64,000 nucleotides of DNA from DATJLY01 sp963773665 (GTDB taxonomy: Bacteria > Pseudomonadota > Alphaproteobacteria > ATCC43930 > CGMCC-115725), in assembly GCA_963773665.1 (NCBI GenBank), contig CAVZBZ010000001.1, forward strand, positions 1,116,001-1,180,000, in the 5' to 3' direction. The translations under genes were made by a program, and so were the position numbers. This document shows positions 26,723 to 35,976 of this stretch, piece by piece. The notes beneath the pieces are model-generated. The model did not search any database and was not told the DNA's origin. It saw only the letters and a list, made by a program, of their open reading frames with translations. Position 1 is the stretch's first letter, and the number at the start of each line of letters is the position of its first letter.

Positions 26723-27645
26723 AGGGCGGCGGCTGGCTGCAGCGTCTCCGGAGCGGTCTTTCCCGCTCCTCGCAGCGGCTTTCCGAAGGGATCGCCCAGA
26801 TCGTCGGCCGAAGGCGGCTCGACGAGGACACGCTCGTAGCGCTCGAAGAGCTGCTGATCGGCGCCGATCTCGGCACCACGCTTGCCGAGGAATTCGTCGG
26901 ACGGCTGCGGCGCACCCGCTTCAACCAGGAAGTGACGTCCGAGGAAATCCGCGCGGCGCTTGCCGAGGAGGTGCAAAAATCGCTGTCGCTGGTCGACCGG
27001 CCGCTGAAGCTCGAGGCCAAAGAAAAGCCGTTCGTGATCCTGGTGGTGGGCGTCAACGGCAGCGGCAAGACCACGACGATCGGCAAGCTCGCGCAGGGCT
27101 TCCGCGAGGACGGAAAGAGCGTCCTCATCGCCGCCTGCGACACGTTCCGCGCGGCCGCGGTCGAGCAGCTCAAAATCTGGGGCGAGCGCACCGGCGCGCA
27201 AGTGCTGGCGCGCGCCACGGGCGCCGATGCCGCGGGCCTCGCCTTCGACGCGTTCGAGGCGGCGCGGCGGACGCGCGCCGACATCCTCCTCATCGACACG
27301 GCCGGGCGCCTCCACAACAAGGCGAACCTCATGGCCGAGCTGCAAAAGATCGCGCGCGTTTTGAAGAAGGTCGATCCCGCAGCGCCCCACGCCGTGCTCC
27401 TGGTGCTCGACGCGACCGTCGGGCAGAACGCGCACGCCCAGGCCGAGACGTTCCGCGACATGATCGGCGTCACCGGCATCGTCATGACCAAGCTCGACGG
27501 CACGGCCAAGGGCGGCGTCCTCGTCCCGCTCGCCGAGAAATACGGTATTCCGGTGCACTACATCGGCGTCGGCGAAAAAGCCGAGGATCTGCGCCCCTTC
27601 AAGGCCGAAGAATTCGCCCGGAGCCTCGTCGGATTGGCGGAGTAA
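26719..27645 (+). CDS. ftsY: Signal recognition particle receptor FtsY
   Basis: A 308-residue SRP receptor that accepts Ffh-ribosome complexes at the inner membrane. A short basic N terminus (MKGGGWLQRLRSGLSRSSQR) and an N domain precede the GTPase motifs GVNGSGKTTTIGKLA, DTFRAAAVEQL, LIDTAGRLHNKANLM and TKLDGTAKGG, then YIGVGEKAEDLRPF. The acidic A domain is missing, as is common in alphaproteobacteria. The start overlaps the mtaB stop. Confidence 0.95.
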   Translation: MKGGGWLQRLRSGLSRSSQRLSEGIAQIVGRRRLDEDTLVALEELLIGADLGTTLAEEFVGRLRRTRFNQEVTSEEIRAALAEEVQKSLSLVDRPLKLEAKEKPFVILVVGVNGSGKTTTIGKLAQGFREDGKSVLIAACDTFRAAAVEQLKIWGERTGAQVLARATGADAAGLAFDAFEAARRTRADILLIDTAGRLHNKANLMAELQKIARVLKKVDPAAPHAVLLVLDATVGQNAHAQAETFRDMIGVTGIVMTKLDGTAKGGVLVPLAEKYGIPVHYIGVGEKAEDLRPFKAEEFARSLVGLAE

Positions 27646-27651
27646 GCGCCC

Positions 27652-28686
27652 TCACCGTCCCGAAAGCTCCCGCCGCACGATCGCGGCGCCGTCGGCGAGC
27701 GCCCGCAATTTGCCGAAGGCAGTGGCGCGGTCGATGTATTTCATGCCGCAGTCGGGCGCCGGGATGATGCGCTCGGGCGGCACCACGGCAAAGGCGCGCC
27801 GGATGCGGGCAGCGACCGTCTCCGCTGTCTCGACGGCGAGGTCGCCGAGCGAGATGACGCCGAGGACGATCGATTTGCCGGCGAGCGCCTTCAGCACGGA
27901 CAGATCGAGATTGGATTGCGCGGTTTCGATCGAAATCTGGTCGGCGCTGCAATCGGCAAGCTCGGCGAGGAAGGAATATCCCTCCGGCCGCTGATGCACG
28001 ACATGGGCGTAGCCGAAGCAGAGATGGATGGCGGTCGGACCGGAAATGCCGGCAAGCGCGCGGTTGATCGCCTTGACGCCGTAGGCCCGCGCCTTTTCCG
28101 GCCGCGCCTGGAGATAGGGCTCGTCCAGTTGGATCACATCGGCGCCGGCTTTTTTCAAGTCGCGCAGCTCCTCGTTGACGGCGGCGGCGTAGTCCATGGC
28201 GAGCGCGGCATCGTCGGCGTAGTGATCGTTCTGCGCCTGCTGCGTCATCGTGAAAGGACCAGGCAGCGTGATCTTGATGGCGCGGTCGGCGTTGCGGCGC
28301 AGGAATTCGACGTCGCGCACCTCGATGGGCCGCGTGCGGCGGACCGGCCCAGCGACGCGCGGCACCGGATTGGCATGGCCGGTACGGTCGAGCGCGCTGC
28401 CCGGTTGCTCGATATCGACGCCCGAAAGCGCGGTGGCGAAGCGGTTGGAATAGCTCTCGCGCCGCATTTCGCCGTCGCTGATGATGTCGATGCCGGCGCG
28501 CTCCATGTCGCGGATGGCGATGAGCGTGGCATCGTCCTGCGCCTCTTCGAGAAAGGGTTCGGGCACGCGCCAGATCTCGCGCGCCCGCACGCGCGGCGGC
28601 AGGTGCCCGCGCAGATTGCCCTGATCGATGAGCCAGCGCGGCTGCGGATAGGAGCCTACGACCGTGGTCGGGAGCAGCGTGTTCAT
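27652..28686 (-). CDS. MetE C-terminal-like (cobalamin-independent methionine synthase family) protein
   Basis: A 344-residue TIM-barrel protein matching only the catalytic C-terminal domain of MetE. It has VVGSYPQPRWLIDQG at the start, ISDGEMRRESYSNRFA, ITLPGPFTMTQQ, DVIQLDEPYL, zinc ligands in AIHLCFGY, the Glu of ISIETAQSN and the Cys of PAPDCGMKYI. Full MetE has another N-terminal half, so this is a stand-alone homologue with an uncertain methyl donor or thiol substrate. It overlaps the upstream FAD oxidoreductase gene by four bases and so probably works with it. Confidence 0.87.
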   Translation of the reverse strand: MNTLLPTTVVGSYPQPRWLIDQGNLRGHLPPRVRAREIWRVPEPFLEEAQDDATLIAIRDMERAGIDIISDGEMRRESYSNRFATALSGVDIEQPGSALDRTGHANPVPRVAGPVRRTRPIEVRDVEFLRRNADRAIKITLPGPFTMTQQAQNDHYADDAALAMDYAAAVNEELRDLKKAGADVIQLDEPYLQARPEKARAYGVKAINRALAGISGPTAIHLCFGYAHVVHQRPEGYSFLAELADCSADQISIETAQSNLDLSVLKALAGKSIVLGVISLGDLAVETAETVAARIRRAFAVVPPERIIPAPDCGMKYIDRATAFGKLRALADGAAIVRRELSGR

Positions 28687-31577
28687 GGTCCCTCCTCCTC
28701 CGCCGCGGCTTCATCGAGCACGCGCGCGAGATGAAGCGCCACGCGGCCGAGCGTGTCGGCGATCTGATGGCGGCAGCTCGTGCCGGGCGCGACGAGGAGA
28801 TCGAGGGATCCCGCCTGGCGCAGGCGCGGCAGCACGCTCAATTCGCCGATGCGCAGCGACATGTCGTAATGCTCGGATTCGTAGCCGAACGCGCCCGCCA
28901 TGCCGCAGCAGGTGGAATCGAACGTCTCCACTTCGAGCCCCGGCACGAGGGCTAGCGCCTTGGCGCTGGCACCACCCGCGGCAAACGCCTTCTGGTGGCA
29001 ATGGGTGTGCAGCACCGCCTTTTTGGCGAGCGGGCGCATCGGCAAGGTAAAGCGCCCCGCCGCGCTCTCCTCGGCGACGAATTCGTCGAAGAGCTTTGCC
29101 TGCGCGGCAAGGGCGCTTGTGTCTTCGCCCGGCAGCAGGCCCAAAAATTCGTCGCGCAGGGTCAGGAGGCACGACGGCTCGAGCCCCACGACCGCCGCGC
29201 CCTTCCCGAGATATGGCTTCACCGCGCCGATGAAGCGGCGCGCCTCGCGCCGTGCCTCCTCGACGAGCCCGACCGAAAGAAATGTCCGGCCGCAGCAGAG
29301 CGGGCGGCCGTCGCCTTCGGCAGCGATCACGTCGTAGCCGGCGCGGCGCAGCACACGCTCTGCGGCGTAGGCGTTTTCCGGCTCGAACCAGCGATTGAAG
29401 GTATCGACGAAAAGAACGACGGGGCGCCCGCCATCGCCGCGCGCAGCCGATGTGGCGCGAAAGGGTTTGCGCCAGCGCGGCAGCTTGCGCTTGGCCGAAA
29501 ATCCGAGCGCCCGCTCGCCCAACGCCGCAAGGCCCGGCACGTCGTTCCGCAGGTTCAGCACGAAGCGCGCGCGCGAGGCCCATGCGGCATAGCGCGGCAG
29601 GTACGCAACGAGCCGCTCGCGCATGCCGAGCGGATTCGTCTGGCGGTACTGGGCCAGAAATTCGATCTTCATGCGCGCCATGTCGACGCCGACCGGGCAT
29701 TCGCGCTTGCAGCCCTTGCACGAGATGCACAGCTCCATGGTCCGGCGCATGTCGTCCGAGACGAGCGCGTCACGCCCGAGCTGCCCCGAGAGCGCGAGCC
29801 GCAAGCTGTTGGCGCGGCCGCGCGTGACATGGCTCTCGTCGAACGTGGCGCGATAGGAGGGGCACATCACGCCCGGGTCGGTCTTGCGGCAGGCGCCGTT
29901 GTTGTTGCACATCTCGACGGCGCCGGCGAAGCCGCCCCACTCCGACCAGTCGAGCGCCCAAGCGCGCTCCTCGGTCGCGTAGCCGGGCGGGTAGCGAAAG
30001 AGCGCGCGGTCGTCCATGCGATAGGGCCGCACGATCTTGCCGGGATTGAAGAGGCAAGCGGGATCGAACGTATCCTTCACCTCCTCGAAGGCGCGCACAA
30101 GACGGGAGCCGAACATCGCCTCGTGGAATTCCGAGCGCACGATGCCGTCGCCGTGCTCGCCCGAATGCGAGCCCTTGTATTCGCGCACGATGGCGAACGC
30201 CTCCTCGGCGATCGCCCGCATCTTCTTGACCTCGATCTCCTGCTTCAGGTTGAGGACGGGGCGCACATGGAGCGTGCCGACCGAGGCGTGCGCATACCAG
30301 GTGCCGTAGGTGCCGTGCTTCTTGAAGATCTCGTCGAGCCGCGCGGTGTAGTCGGCGAGATCGTCCAGGGGCACGGCGCAGTCCTCGATGAACGAGATCG
30401 GTTTGCCGTCGCCCTTCATCGACATCATGATGTTGAGCCCGTGCGCGCGCACCTCCCAGACCTGGCTCTGGAACGCATCGTCGGTCGCCTCGATCACGGC
30501 GCCGGGAAATCCGAGATCGCCCATCAGCTCGACGAGGTGCTGGAGCCGGCGGCGGTTCTCCGCCGCATCCTCGCCCGCGAACTCGACGAGCAGCAGCGCC
30601 TCGGGCTTGCCCCGGACGAAGCGCTCGACGATCGGCCGGAACATGGCGATGTCGCGCGCCAGCTCGATCATGGTGCGGTCCACCAGCTCGACCGCCGACG
30701 GCCCGAGCGCGACGATCGCCTTCGTAGCATCCATGGCGCGGTAGAAATTCGGGAAGTGGCAGATGCCGAGCACGCGGTTGGGCGGTATCGGCTGGAGCTC
30801 GAGCTCGATCGCGGTGAAGAAGCCGAGCGTGCCTTCCGAGCCCACGAGCAGATGCGCCATGTTGTGGCCTGCATCGTCGATCATGTCGATGTTGTAGCCG
30901 CCGACCCGGCGCAGCAGTTTTGGGAAGCGCGCGGCGATCTCGGAAGATTCTCTGCGGTGCAGCGCCCGCATCGAACGCACCAGGTCGCGGTAGCGCCCGG
31001 GCGCCAGATCCTCGCCGAAATTGCCGGCGACCTCGCCGAACCGCGCCTTGGCGCCGTCCGCCAGGATCGCGTCGATGGCGCGCACGTTGTGCACCATGTT
31101 GCCGTAGCGCAAAGACCGCGCGCCGCAGGAATTGTTGGCGGTCATGCCGCCGATCGTGGCGCGGCTTCCGGTCGAGATGTCGACCGGGAAGAAGAGGCCG
31201 CTCGCCTTCAGTTGCTTGTTGAGGCGCTCGACCACCACGCCCGGCTCGACGCGCACGCGCCGGCGCTCCTCGTCGAGCGCGATCACGCCCTTCATGTGCT
31301 TGCTGCAATCGATGACGAGGGCGCGGCCGACCGTCTGGCCGCATTGCGCCGTGCCGCCGCCGCGCGGGATGACCGGCACGCCCTCCTCGCGCGCGACCTC
31401 GAGCGCCGCCTCGATGTCGCCCGCATCGCGCGGCACCACGACGCCCAGCGGCTCGATCTCGTAGATCGACGCATCGGTGCTGTAGCGCCCGCGCGAGAAG
31501 GCATCGAACAGCACTTCGCCCTTCTGCGCGCGCCTGAGCCGCGATGCTAGATGCGGGTCGCCCGGTCCTGCCGGCAT
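28683..31577 (-). CDS. FAD-linked oxidase fused to Fe-S/CCG subunit (D-2-hydroxyacid dehydrogenase type)
   Basis: A 964-residue protein. Residues about 40-210 form an FAD_binding_4 domain (VPVIPRGGGTAQCGQTVG; ATIGGMTANNSCGARSLRYG). A FAD-oxidase C domain follows to about 490, then a 4Fe-4S segment (CISCKGCKRECPVG) and a C-terminal CCG region (HTHCHQKAF; STCCGMAGAFGYESEHY). This GlcD-GlpC-like fusion is known from D-lactate or D-2-hydroxyglutarate dehydrogenases that pass electrons to the quinone pool. A GGGAGG precedes the ATG. The MetE-like gene follows, overlapping by four bases. Confidence 0.9.
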   Translation of the reverse strand: MPAGPGDPHLASRLRRAQKGEVLFDAFSRGRYSTDASIYEIEPLGVVVPRDAGDIEAALEVAREEGVPVIPRGGGTAQCGQTVGRALVIDCSKHMKGVIALDEERRRVRVEPGVVVERLNKQLKASGLFFPVDISTGSRATIGGMTANNSCGARSLRYGNMVHNVRAIDAILADGAKARFGEVAGNFGEDLAPGRYRDLVRSMRALHRRESSEIAARFPKLLRRVGGYNIDMIDDAGHNMAHLLVGSEGTLGFFTAIELELQPIPPNRVLGICHFPNFYRAMDATKAIVALGPSAVELVDRTMIELARDIAMFRPIVERFVRGKPEALLLVEFAGEDAAENRRRLQHLVELMGDLGFPGAVIEATDDAFQSQVWEVRAHGLNIMMSMKGDGKPISFIEDCAVPLDDLADYTARLDEIFKKHGTYGTWYAHASVGTLHVRPVLNLKQEIEVKKMRAIAEEAFAIVREYKGSHSGEHGDGIVRSEFHEAMFGSRLVRAFEEVKDTFDPACLFNPGKIVRPYRMDDRALFRYPPGYATEERAWALDWSEWGGFAGAVEMCNNNGACRKTDPGVMCPSYRATFDESHVTRGRANSLRLALSGQLGRDALVSDDMRRTMELCISCKGCKRECPVGVDMARMKIEFLAQYRQTNPLGMRERLVAYLPRYAAWASRARFVLNLRNDVPGLAALGERALGFSAKRKLPRWRKPFRATSAARGDGGRPVVLFVDTFNRWFEPENAYAAERVLRRAGYDVIAAEGDGRPLCCGRTFLSVGLVEEARREARRFIGAVKPYLGKGAAVVGLEPSCLLTLRDEFLGLLPGEDTSALAAQAKLFDEFVAEESAAGRFTLPMRPLAKKAVLHTHCHQKAFAAGGASAKALALVPGLEVETFDSTCCGMAGAFGYESEHYDMSLRIGELSVLPRLRQAGSLDLLVAPGTSCRHQIADTLGRVALHLARVLDEAAAEEEGP

Positions 31578-31629
31578 CGCTCCTCCCGTTTCCTCGCGCG
31601 AAGTCTAGCCCGCGCGGCTTGCGAGCGGC

Positions 31630-32105
31630 AGTTATTGCCTCTGGATCTTCCTAAGCTGGCTGCCATCCTACCTCGTCGAATACCGCCAGTTCACGCTGCT
31701 GAAGGTGGGCTTCCTCGCCTCGCTGCCGCTCTGGGCCGGCGTCGTCGGCGACACCGTCGGCGGCCTCGCCACCGACTGGCTTCTCCTCAAGACCGGCAAC
31801 GCCAAGCTCGCGCCGCGCGCGGTCGCCATCACCGGCATGCTCGGCTGCGTCGCGTTCATCGTCCCGGCCGCGCTCACCTCGAACGCGCTCACCGCGGTCT
31901 ATTGCCTCACCGCTTCGATGTTCTTCCTCGAATGCACCATCGGCCCGTCCTGGGCGGTCCCGATGCATGTCGGCGGCAAATATTCGGGCACCGTGCAAGC
32001 CTGCTCGTGCTCGGCGCGGCCGTGTGGGCCTTCTGGCTCGACCCCGAAGTGTCGGTGCTGGACCGGCCGGCACGGACGACACAAGCGGCCGCCTCGGCCG
32101 ACTGA
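31630..32105 (+). pseudogene. Decayed MFS transporter (hexuronate/ACS-type) fragment
   Basis: The frame reads SYCLWIFLSWLPSYLVEYRQ, then VGDTVGGLATDWLLLKTGN and CTIGPSWAVPMHVGGKYSG, the second half of an ACS-family major-facilitator permease. The N-terminal half is absent upstream. After YSGTV roughly 40 residues (the SGMMNMAG helix region) are missing, and the usual end (LVLGAAVWAFWLDPEVSVLD) continues in another frame to 32105. Internal deletion plus N-terminal loss make this a true pseudogene rather than a base-calling error. Confidence 0.8.
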
Positions 32106-32187
32106 GCGGCCGGCTCCTCCGCCGGGGCTTGCAGAGAAGCCCGTATATTGGGCACATTGCATCTTTCCCGGTTGAGGAGATTCCGCC

Positions 32188-33393
32188 ATGTCCGCCAAGA
32201 GCGGCCGCCATTTCCTGCAGGTTCCCGGCCCCACCAACGTGCCGGACCGGGTCCTGCGCGCCATCGACATGCCGCTCATCGACCATCGCGGCCCCGACTT
32301 CGCGGCGCTCACAAAGGCCGCGATCGCCGGCTTGAAACGCCTCATGCGCTGCTCGGGTCCGGTGCTGATCTATCCGTCGTCGGGCACCGGCGCGTGGGAG
32401 GCGGCGCTCATCAACACGCTGTCGCCGGGCGACAAGGTCCTGGCATTCGAGACCGGCCATTTCGCCAATCTGTGGCAGGTCATGGCAAAGAAGCACGGGC
32501 TCGCGGTCGAGTTCGTGCCGGGCGACTGGCGCCACGGCGTCGATGCGGCGGAACTCGAGGCGCGCCTCACCGCCGACCGCGCGCATAGCATCAAGGCCGT
32601 GATGGTGGTCCACAACGAGACCTCGACCGGCGTCACGAGCCGCGTCCCGGCGCTGCGCGGCGCGATCGACAGCGCGCGTCATCCGGCGCTCTTCATGGTC
32701 GATGCGATCTCGTCGGCGGGCGCCATGGATTTCCGCCATGACGAATGGGGTGTCGATGTCACCGTACTCGGCTCCCAGAAAGGCCTGATGCTGCCGCCGG
32801 GCCTGGGCTTCAACGCGCTCTCGGCCAAGGCCATCGCCGCCAACAAGACGGCGAAGCTGCCGCGCGGCTATTTCGAATGGCAGCCGATGATCGATGCGAA
32901 CGAGAGCGGCTTCTTCCCCTACACGCCGGCGATCGGCCTCATCTTCGGCCTCAAGGAAGCAATCGCGATGCTCGAGGAGGAAGGGCTCGACAACGTCTTC
33001 GCACGGCACGACCGGCTGGCCGAGGCGGCGCGCCGCGCCGTGCGCGCCTGGGGATTGGATTTCCTCTCGGTCGATCCGCAGGAGCATTCGAGCGCGCTCA
33101 CGGCGGTGATGATGCCCGAGGGGCACGATGCCGACGCGCTGCGCGGCGTGATCCTCGAGCGCTATGACGTGTCGCTGGGCTCCGGGCTCGGCAAGGTCGC
33201 GGGCAAGGTGTTCCGCATCGGCCACCTGGGCTCGCTCAACGACCTCATGCTGGTGGCGACGCTCGCCGGCTGCGAGATGGGCCTGGGCGCGGCCGGCGTG
33301 CCGCACAGGAAAGGCGGGGTCGGCGCGGCGATGGACTATCTCGGCGGCAACGTCCACGCCCGCGAGCCGGTGCGCGCGGCTGCCGGGCGATGA
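32188..33393 (+). CDS. Serine/alanine-glyoxylate aminotransferase family enzyme
   Basis: A 401-residue class V PLP aminotransferase like SgaA. It begins RHFLQVPGPTNVPDRVL and IDHRGPDFAA, with YPSSGTGAWEAAL for phosphate binding, VVHNETSTGV, the Asp of FMVDAISSAGAMDF and the PLP lysine 198 in LGSQKGLMLPPG. It likely moves an amino group between serine or alanine and glyoxylate, as in the serine cycle or photorespiratory salvage. GAGGAG precedes the ATG. It overlaps the following hydratase gene by four bases. Confidence 0.92.
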   Translation: MSAKSGRHFLQVPGPTNVPDRVLRAIDMPLIDHRGPDFAALTKAAIAGLKRLMRCSGPVLIYPSSGTGAWEAALINTLSPGDKVLAFETGHFANLWQVMAKKHGLAVEFVPGDWRHGVDAAELEARLTADRAHSIKAVMVVHNETSTGVTSRVPALRGAIDSARHPALFMVDAISSAGAMDFRHDEWGVDVTVLGSQKGLMLPPGLGFNALSAKAIAANKTAKLPRGYFEWQPMIDANESGFFPYTPAIGLIFGLKEAIAMLEEEGLDNVFARHDRLAEAARRAVRAWGLDFLSVDPQEHSSALTAVMMPEGHDADALRGVILERYDVSLGSGLGKVAGKVFRIGHLGSLNDLMLVATLAGCEMGLGAAGVPHRKGGVGAAMDYLGGNVHAREPVRAAAGR

Positions 33394-34145
33394 ACGCCGA
33401 AGGCGCCGCCCGGCGCCTTGTCGAGGCGCGCCGGAGCGGCCATCCGCTCGCCGGTCTCGACGCTGACTTGCGCCCATCCTCCAATCGCGACGCCTATGAA
33501 GTGCAGGAAGCGGCGATGCGGCTCCTCGGCGCGACCGAGGCCGGCTGGAAGGTCGGAGGATCCGATCCCAAGGCCGAGCCGCAGGCAGCACCGCTCATTT
33601 CATCGCTCGTGCAGAAGAGCCCTGCCCGCTTTACCGCACGGCCGAACGGATTTCGCGCGGTCGAGGCGGAATTATGCCTGATGCTGGGCCGCGACCTTCC
33701 GTCGCGGCCTGACCCCTATGGCGAGGACGAGGCGTGGAGCGCGGTCGCCTCGGTCCATGTCGCGATCGAGCTTTTGGACACGCGCTATGCCGATCGTACC
33801 GTCCTGGCGCCGCCCGTGCTTCTGGCCGACATGCAGACCAACGGCGGTTTCTGCTATGGCCCGGCCAACCCGGTCGCCGCGGTCGATTTTCTGGGCGCCC
33901 GGGCGAGCCTCCTGATCGACGGCAAGGAGGTGAAATCGGCGGTCGGCGGCAATCAAGCGGGCCATCCGAAGCGGCTCCTCGCGTGGCTCGCCGGTCACGC
34001 GGCGAGTTGCGGGCGGCCTCTCAAGAAGGGTACGATCGTCACCACCGGGAGCCACACCGGCATTACCGTGGCGCCCTTGGGATCGCGGGTTACGGCGCGA
34101 TTTGCCGGGCTTGGCGAGTCGGTCCTCGACCTTGCCCAGGCATGA
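33390..34145 (+). CDS. 2-keto-4-pentenoate hydratase-like (FAH superfamily) protein
   Basis: A 251-residue member of the fumarylacetoacetate hydrolase superfamily, close to MhpD-like hydratases/decarboxylases. It has YEVQEAAMRLLGATEAGWKV, the acidic metal site VEAELCLMLGRDLP, ASVHVAIELLDTRYAD, and GTIVTTGSHTGITVAPLGSR. Its coupling to the aminotransferase suggests a shared catabolic route for a small keto acid; the substrate is unknown. Confidence 0.85.
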   Translation: MNAEGAARRLVEARRSGHPLAGLDADLRPSSNRDAYEVQEAAMRLLGATEAGWKVGGSDPKAEPQAAPLISSLVQKSPARFTARPNGFRAVEAELCLMLGRDLPSRPDPYGEDEAWSAVASVHVAIELLDTRYADRTVLAPPVLLADMQTNGGFCYGPANPVAAVDFLGARASLLIDGKEVKSAVGGNQAGHPKRLLAWLAGHAASCGRPLKKGTIVTTGSHTGITVAPLGSRVTARFAGLGESVLDLAQA

Positions 34146-34163
34146 GCCGCATACTCGGTTCTG

Positions 34164-34179
34164 CTAACCATTCGTTAAC
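34164..34179 (+). promoter_or_regulatory. CtrA-like box (CTAA-N7-TTAAC)
   Basis: One mismatch to TTAA-N7-TTAAC, 50 bases before the first kinase gene within an AT-rich intergenic segment. Direct CtrA control of the kinase pair is possible; motif match only. Confidence 0.4.
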
Positions 34180-34228
34180 AGACCTTAGACGACATTAACG
34201 CATTATTTGCGGGGGCATTCATCCCGGC

Positions 34229-35821
34229 ATGGAGCAGCGCCAGACCATCGCCATCGTCGATGAGCGCTTGACGAATCGGAAGATTCTCGAGCGGCTCGCG
34301 CGCTCGCTCGACGAGGGGGTGGCGGTGGCGACCTACGAGCGCCCGTCGGCGCTGCTTGCCGCCGCCGCGACGAAGCCGCCCGACCTCGTCGTCACCGACG
34401 TCAAGATGCCGGAGCTCGACGGCGTCGAGTTCATCCGCCGCTTCCGCGCGCTCCCTGGCTGTGCCGAAGTGCCGATCGTCACCGTGACCACGTCCGAGGA
34501 CCGCGAGCTGCGTTTGAAGGCGCTCGAGGCGGGCGCCACCGACTTCCTGCTGAGCCCGGTCGATCATCACGAATTCCGCGTCCGCTCGCGCAATCTTTTG
34601 ATGATGCGGCGGCAGCAGCTTCTGCTCGCCGCGCGCGCCTCCTCGCTCGAGGAGCAGATGATCGCCGAGGAGCGCCGCCACCGCGACGCCTTGCGCGCGA
34701 GCCACGAATTGCTGATGCGCGTCATCGACGCCGTGCCGGTGATGGTGAGCGCCACGGACCGCGACGGCCGCTTCGTCTTCGTCAACGAATTCTTCGCCCG
34801 CCGCGTCGGCAAGCCGGCCGCCTCGATCATCGGCCGCACGCCGGTCGAGCTGCGCGACGATCTTCCGGCGCGTGCCGCGATGGAGCGCGACCGCCGCCTC
34901 GTCGCGCGGACGGATCAGCCGGGCTCGTTCGAGGAGAACATCTCCGGCCCCGGCAGCGAGCGGCGCGTGCTGCTCACGACGAAGGCGCTGCTGCACGACC
35001 ACGCCGCGCCGCTCGTCGTCACCGCGTCCTTGGACATCACCGACCGCAAGGAAGCCGAACTGGCGCTCGTCGCCGCCAAGGAAGAGGCCGAGCTGGCGAG
35101 CCGCAGCAAGACCGAGTTCCTCGCCAACATGAGCCACGAGCTGCGCACGCCCCTGAACGCCATCATCGGCTTCTCGCAGGTCATGGCCGACGAGATGATG
35201 GGGCCCATCGGCACGCCGCGCTATGTCGGATACGCGCACGACATCTGCACCAGCGCGCAGCATCTTTTGGGCATCATCTCCGACATCCTCGACGTGTCGA
35301 AGCTCGAAGCCGGCAAGGTCGAGCTCGACGAGGACGAGGCCGAGCTTGCCGCCATCGTGTCCGACGTCCTGCAGCTCGTGCGCGAGCGCGCGCGCGCGCT
35401 CGAGATCGAGATCGACGTGGACGTGCCGCGCGACCTGCCGCTCGTGCGCGTGGACGTGCTGAAGCTCAAGCAAATCCTGCTCAACCTCGTCACCAACGCG
35501 ATCAAGTTCAGCCATGCCGGCGGCCGGGTCGCGGTCAGCGGCGGCTTTGCCGACGACGGGCTCGAGATCGCCGTCCGCGACCGCGGCATCGGCATGGACG
35601 ACGGCGAGATCGCGACCGCGATCAGCCGCTTCGGCCAAGTGGCGAGCGCGTGGAGCCGCAAACACCCCGGCACCGGGCTGGGATTGCCGCTCGCGATCGG
35701 CCTCGTCGAGCTGCATGGCGGCTCCCTCGCCCTCGCGAGCCGCAAGGGCGTGGGCACGACCGTCACCGTGCGCCTCCCGCCCGAGCGCCTCGTCCGCCCG
35801 CGCCAGGCCGCCTCGGCTTGA
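34229..35821 (+). CDS. REC-PAS-HisKA-HATPase sensor kinase
   Basis: A 530-residue cytosolic kinase. Receiver 6-120 has acceptor Asp57 (VVTDVKMPELDG), but the usual Lys is replaced by Ser in FLLSPVDHHEFRVRSRNLL, a wording familiar from RpfG-type receivers. A helical linker precedes a PAS domain (about 162-275). HisKA has His303 in NMSHELRTPLN, and a PleC/DivJ-like helix (HLLGIISDILDVSKLEAG) follows. The HATPase is complete: NLVTNAIKFS, DRGIGMDDGEI, HPGTGLGLPLA. No membrane segment. It probably reads a phosphoryl input from another kinase and a PAS ligand. The RpfC-like kinase gene follows 155 bases downstream. Confidence 0.9.
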   Translation: MEQRQTIAIVDERLTNRKILERLARSLDEGVAVATYERPSALLAAAATKPPDLVVTDVKMPELDGVEFIRRFRALPGCAEVPIVTVTTSEDRELRLKALEAGATDFLLSPVDHHEFRVRSRNLLMMRRQQLLLAARASSLEEQMIAEERRHRDALRASHELLMRVIDAVPVMVSATDRDGRFVFVNEFFARRVGKPAASIIGRTPVELRDDLPARAAMERDRRLVARTDQPGSFEENISGPGSERRVLLTTKALLHDHAAPLVVTASLDITDRKEAELALVAAKEEAELASRSKTEFLANMSHELRTPLNAIIGFSQVMADEMMGPIGTPRYVGYAHDICTSAQHLLGIISDILDVSKLEAGKVELDEDEAELAAIVSDVLQLVRERARALEIEIDVDVPRDLPLVRVDVLKLKQILLNLVTNAIKFSHAGGRVAVSGGFADDGLEIAVRDRGIGMDDGEIATAISRFGQVASAWSRKHPGTGLGLPLAIGLVELHGGSLALASRKGVGTTVTVRLPPERLVRPRQAASA

Positions 35822-35976
35822 ACCGCCTCAATATCTCGTAGGCTGCGTCATATCAGCCTACCAATCCGTGGATTAATCTGTCAGAATCGCGCAGCGACGT
35901 CGGGCGCGTGGCAACCCCTGCATGCGGGGCCGGGGGCGCCGCCCGGAGCGCGGGGAAAAGGCCGAAAGAACGCCCG

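Noticed and set aside
28995..31550. An 851-residue open frame on the + strand
   Set aside because: It lies antisense to the FAD/Fe-S oxidoreductase, which has clear motifs; long antisense frames are expected in such GC-rich DNA.
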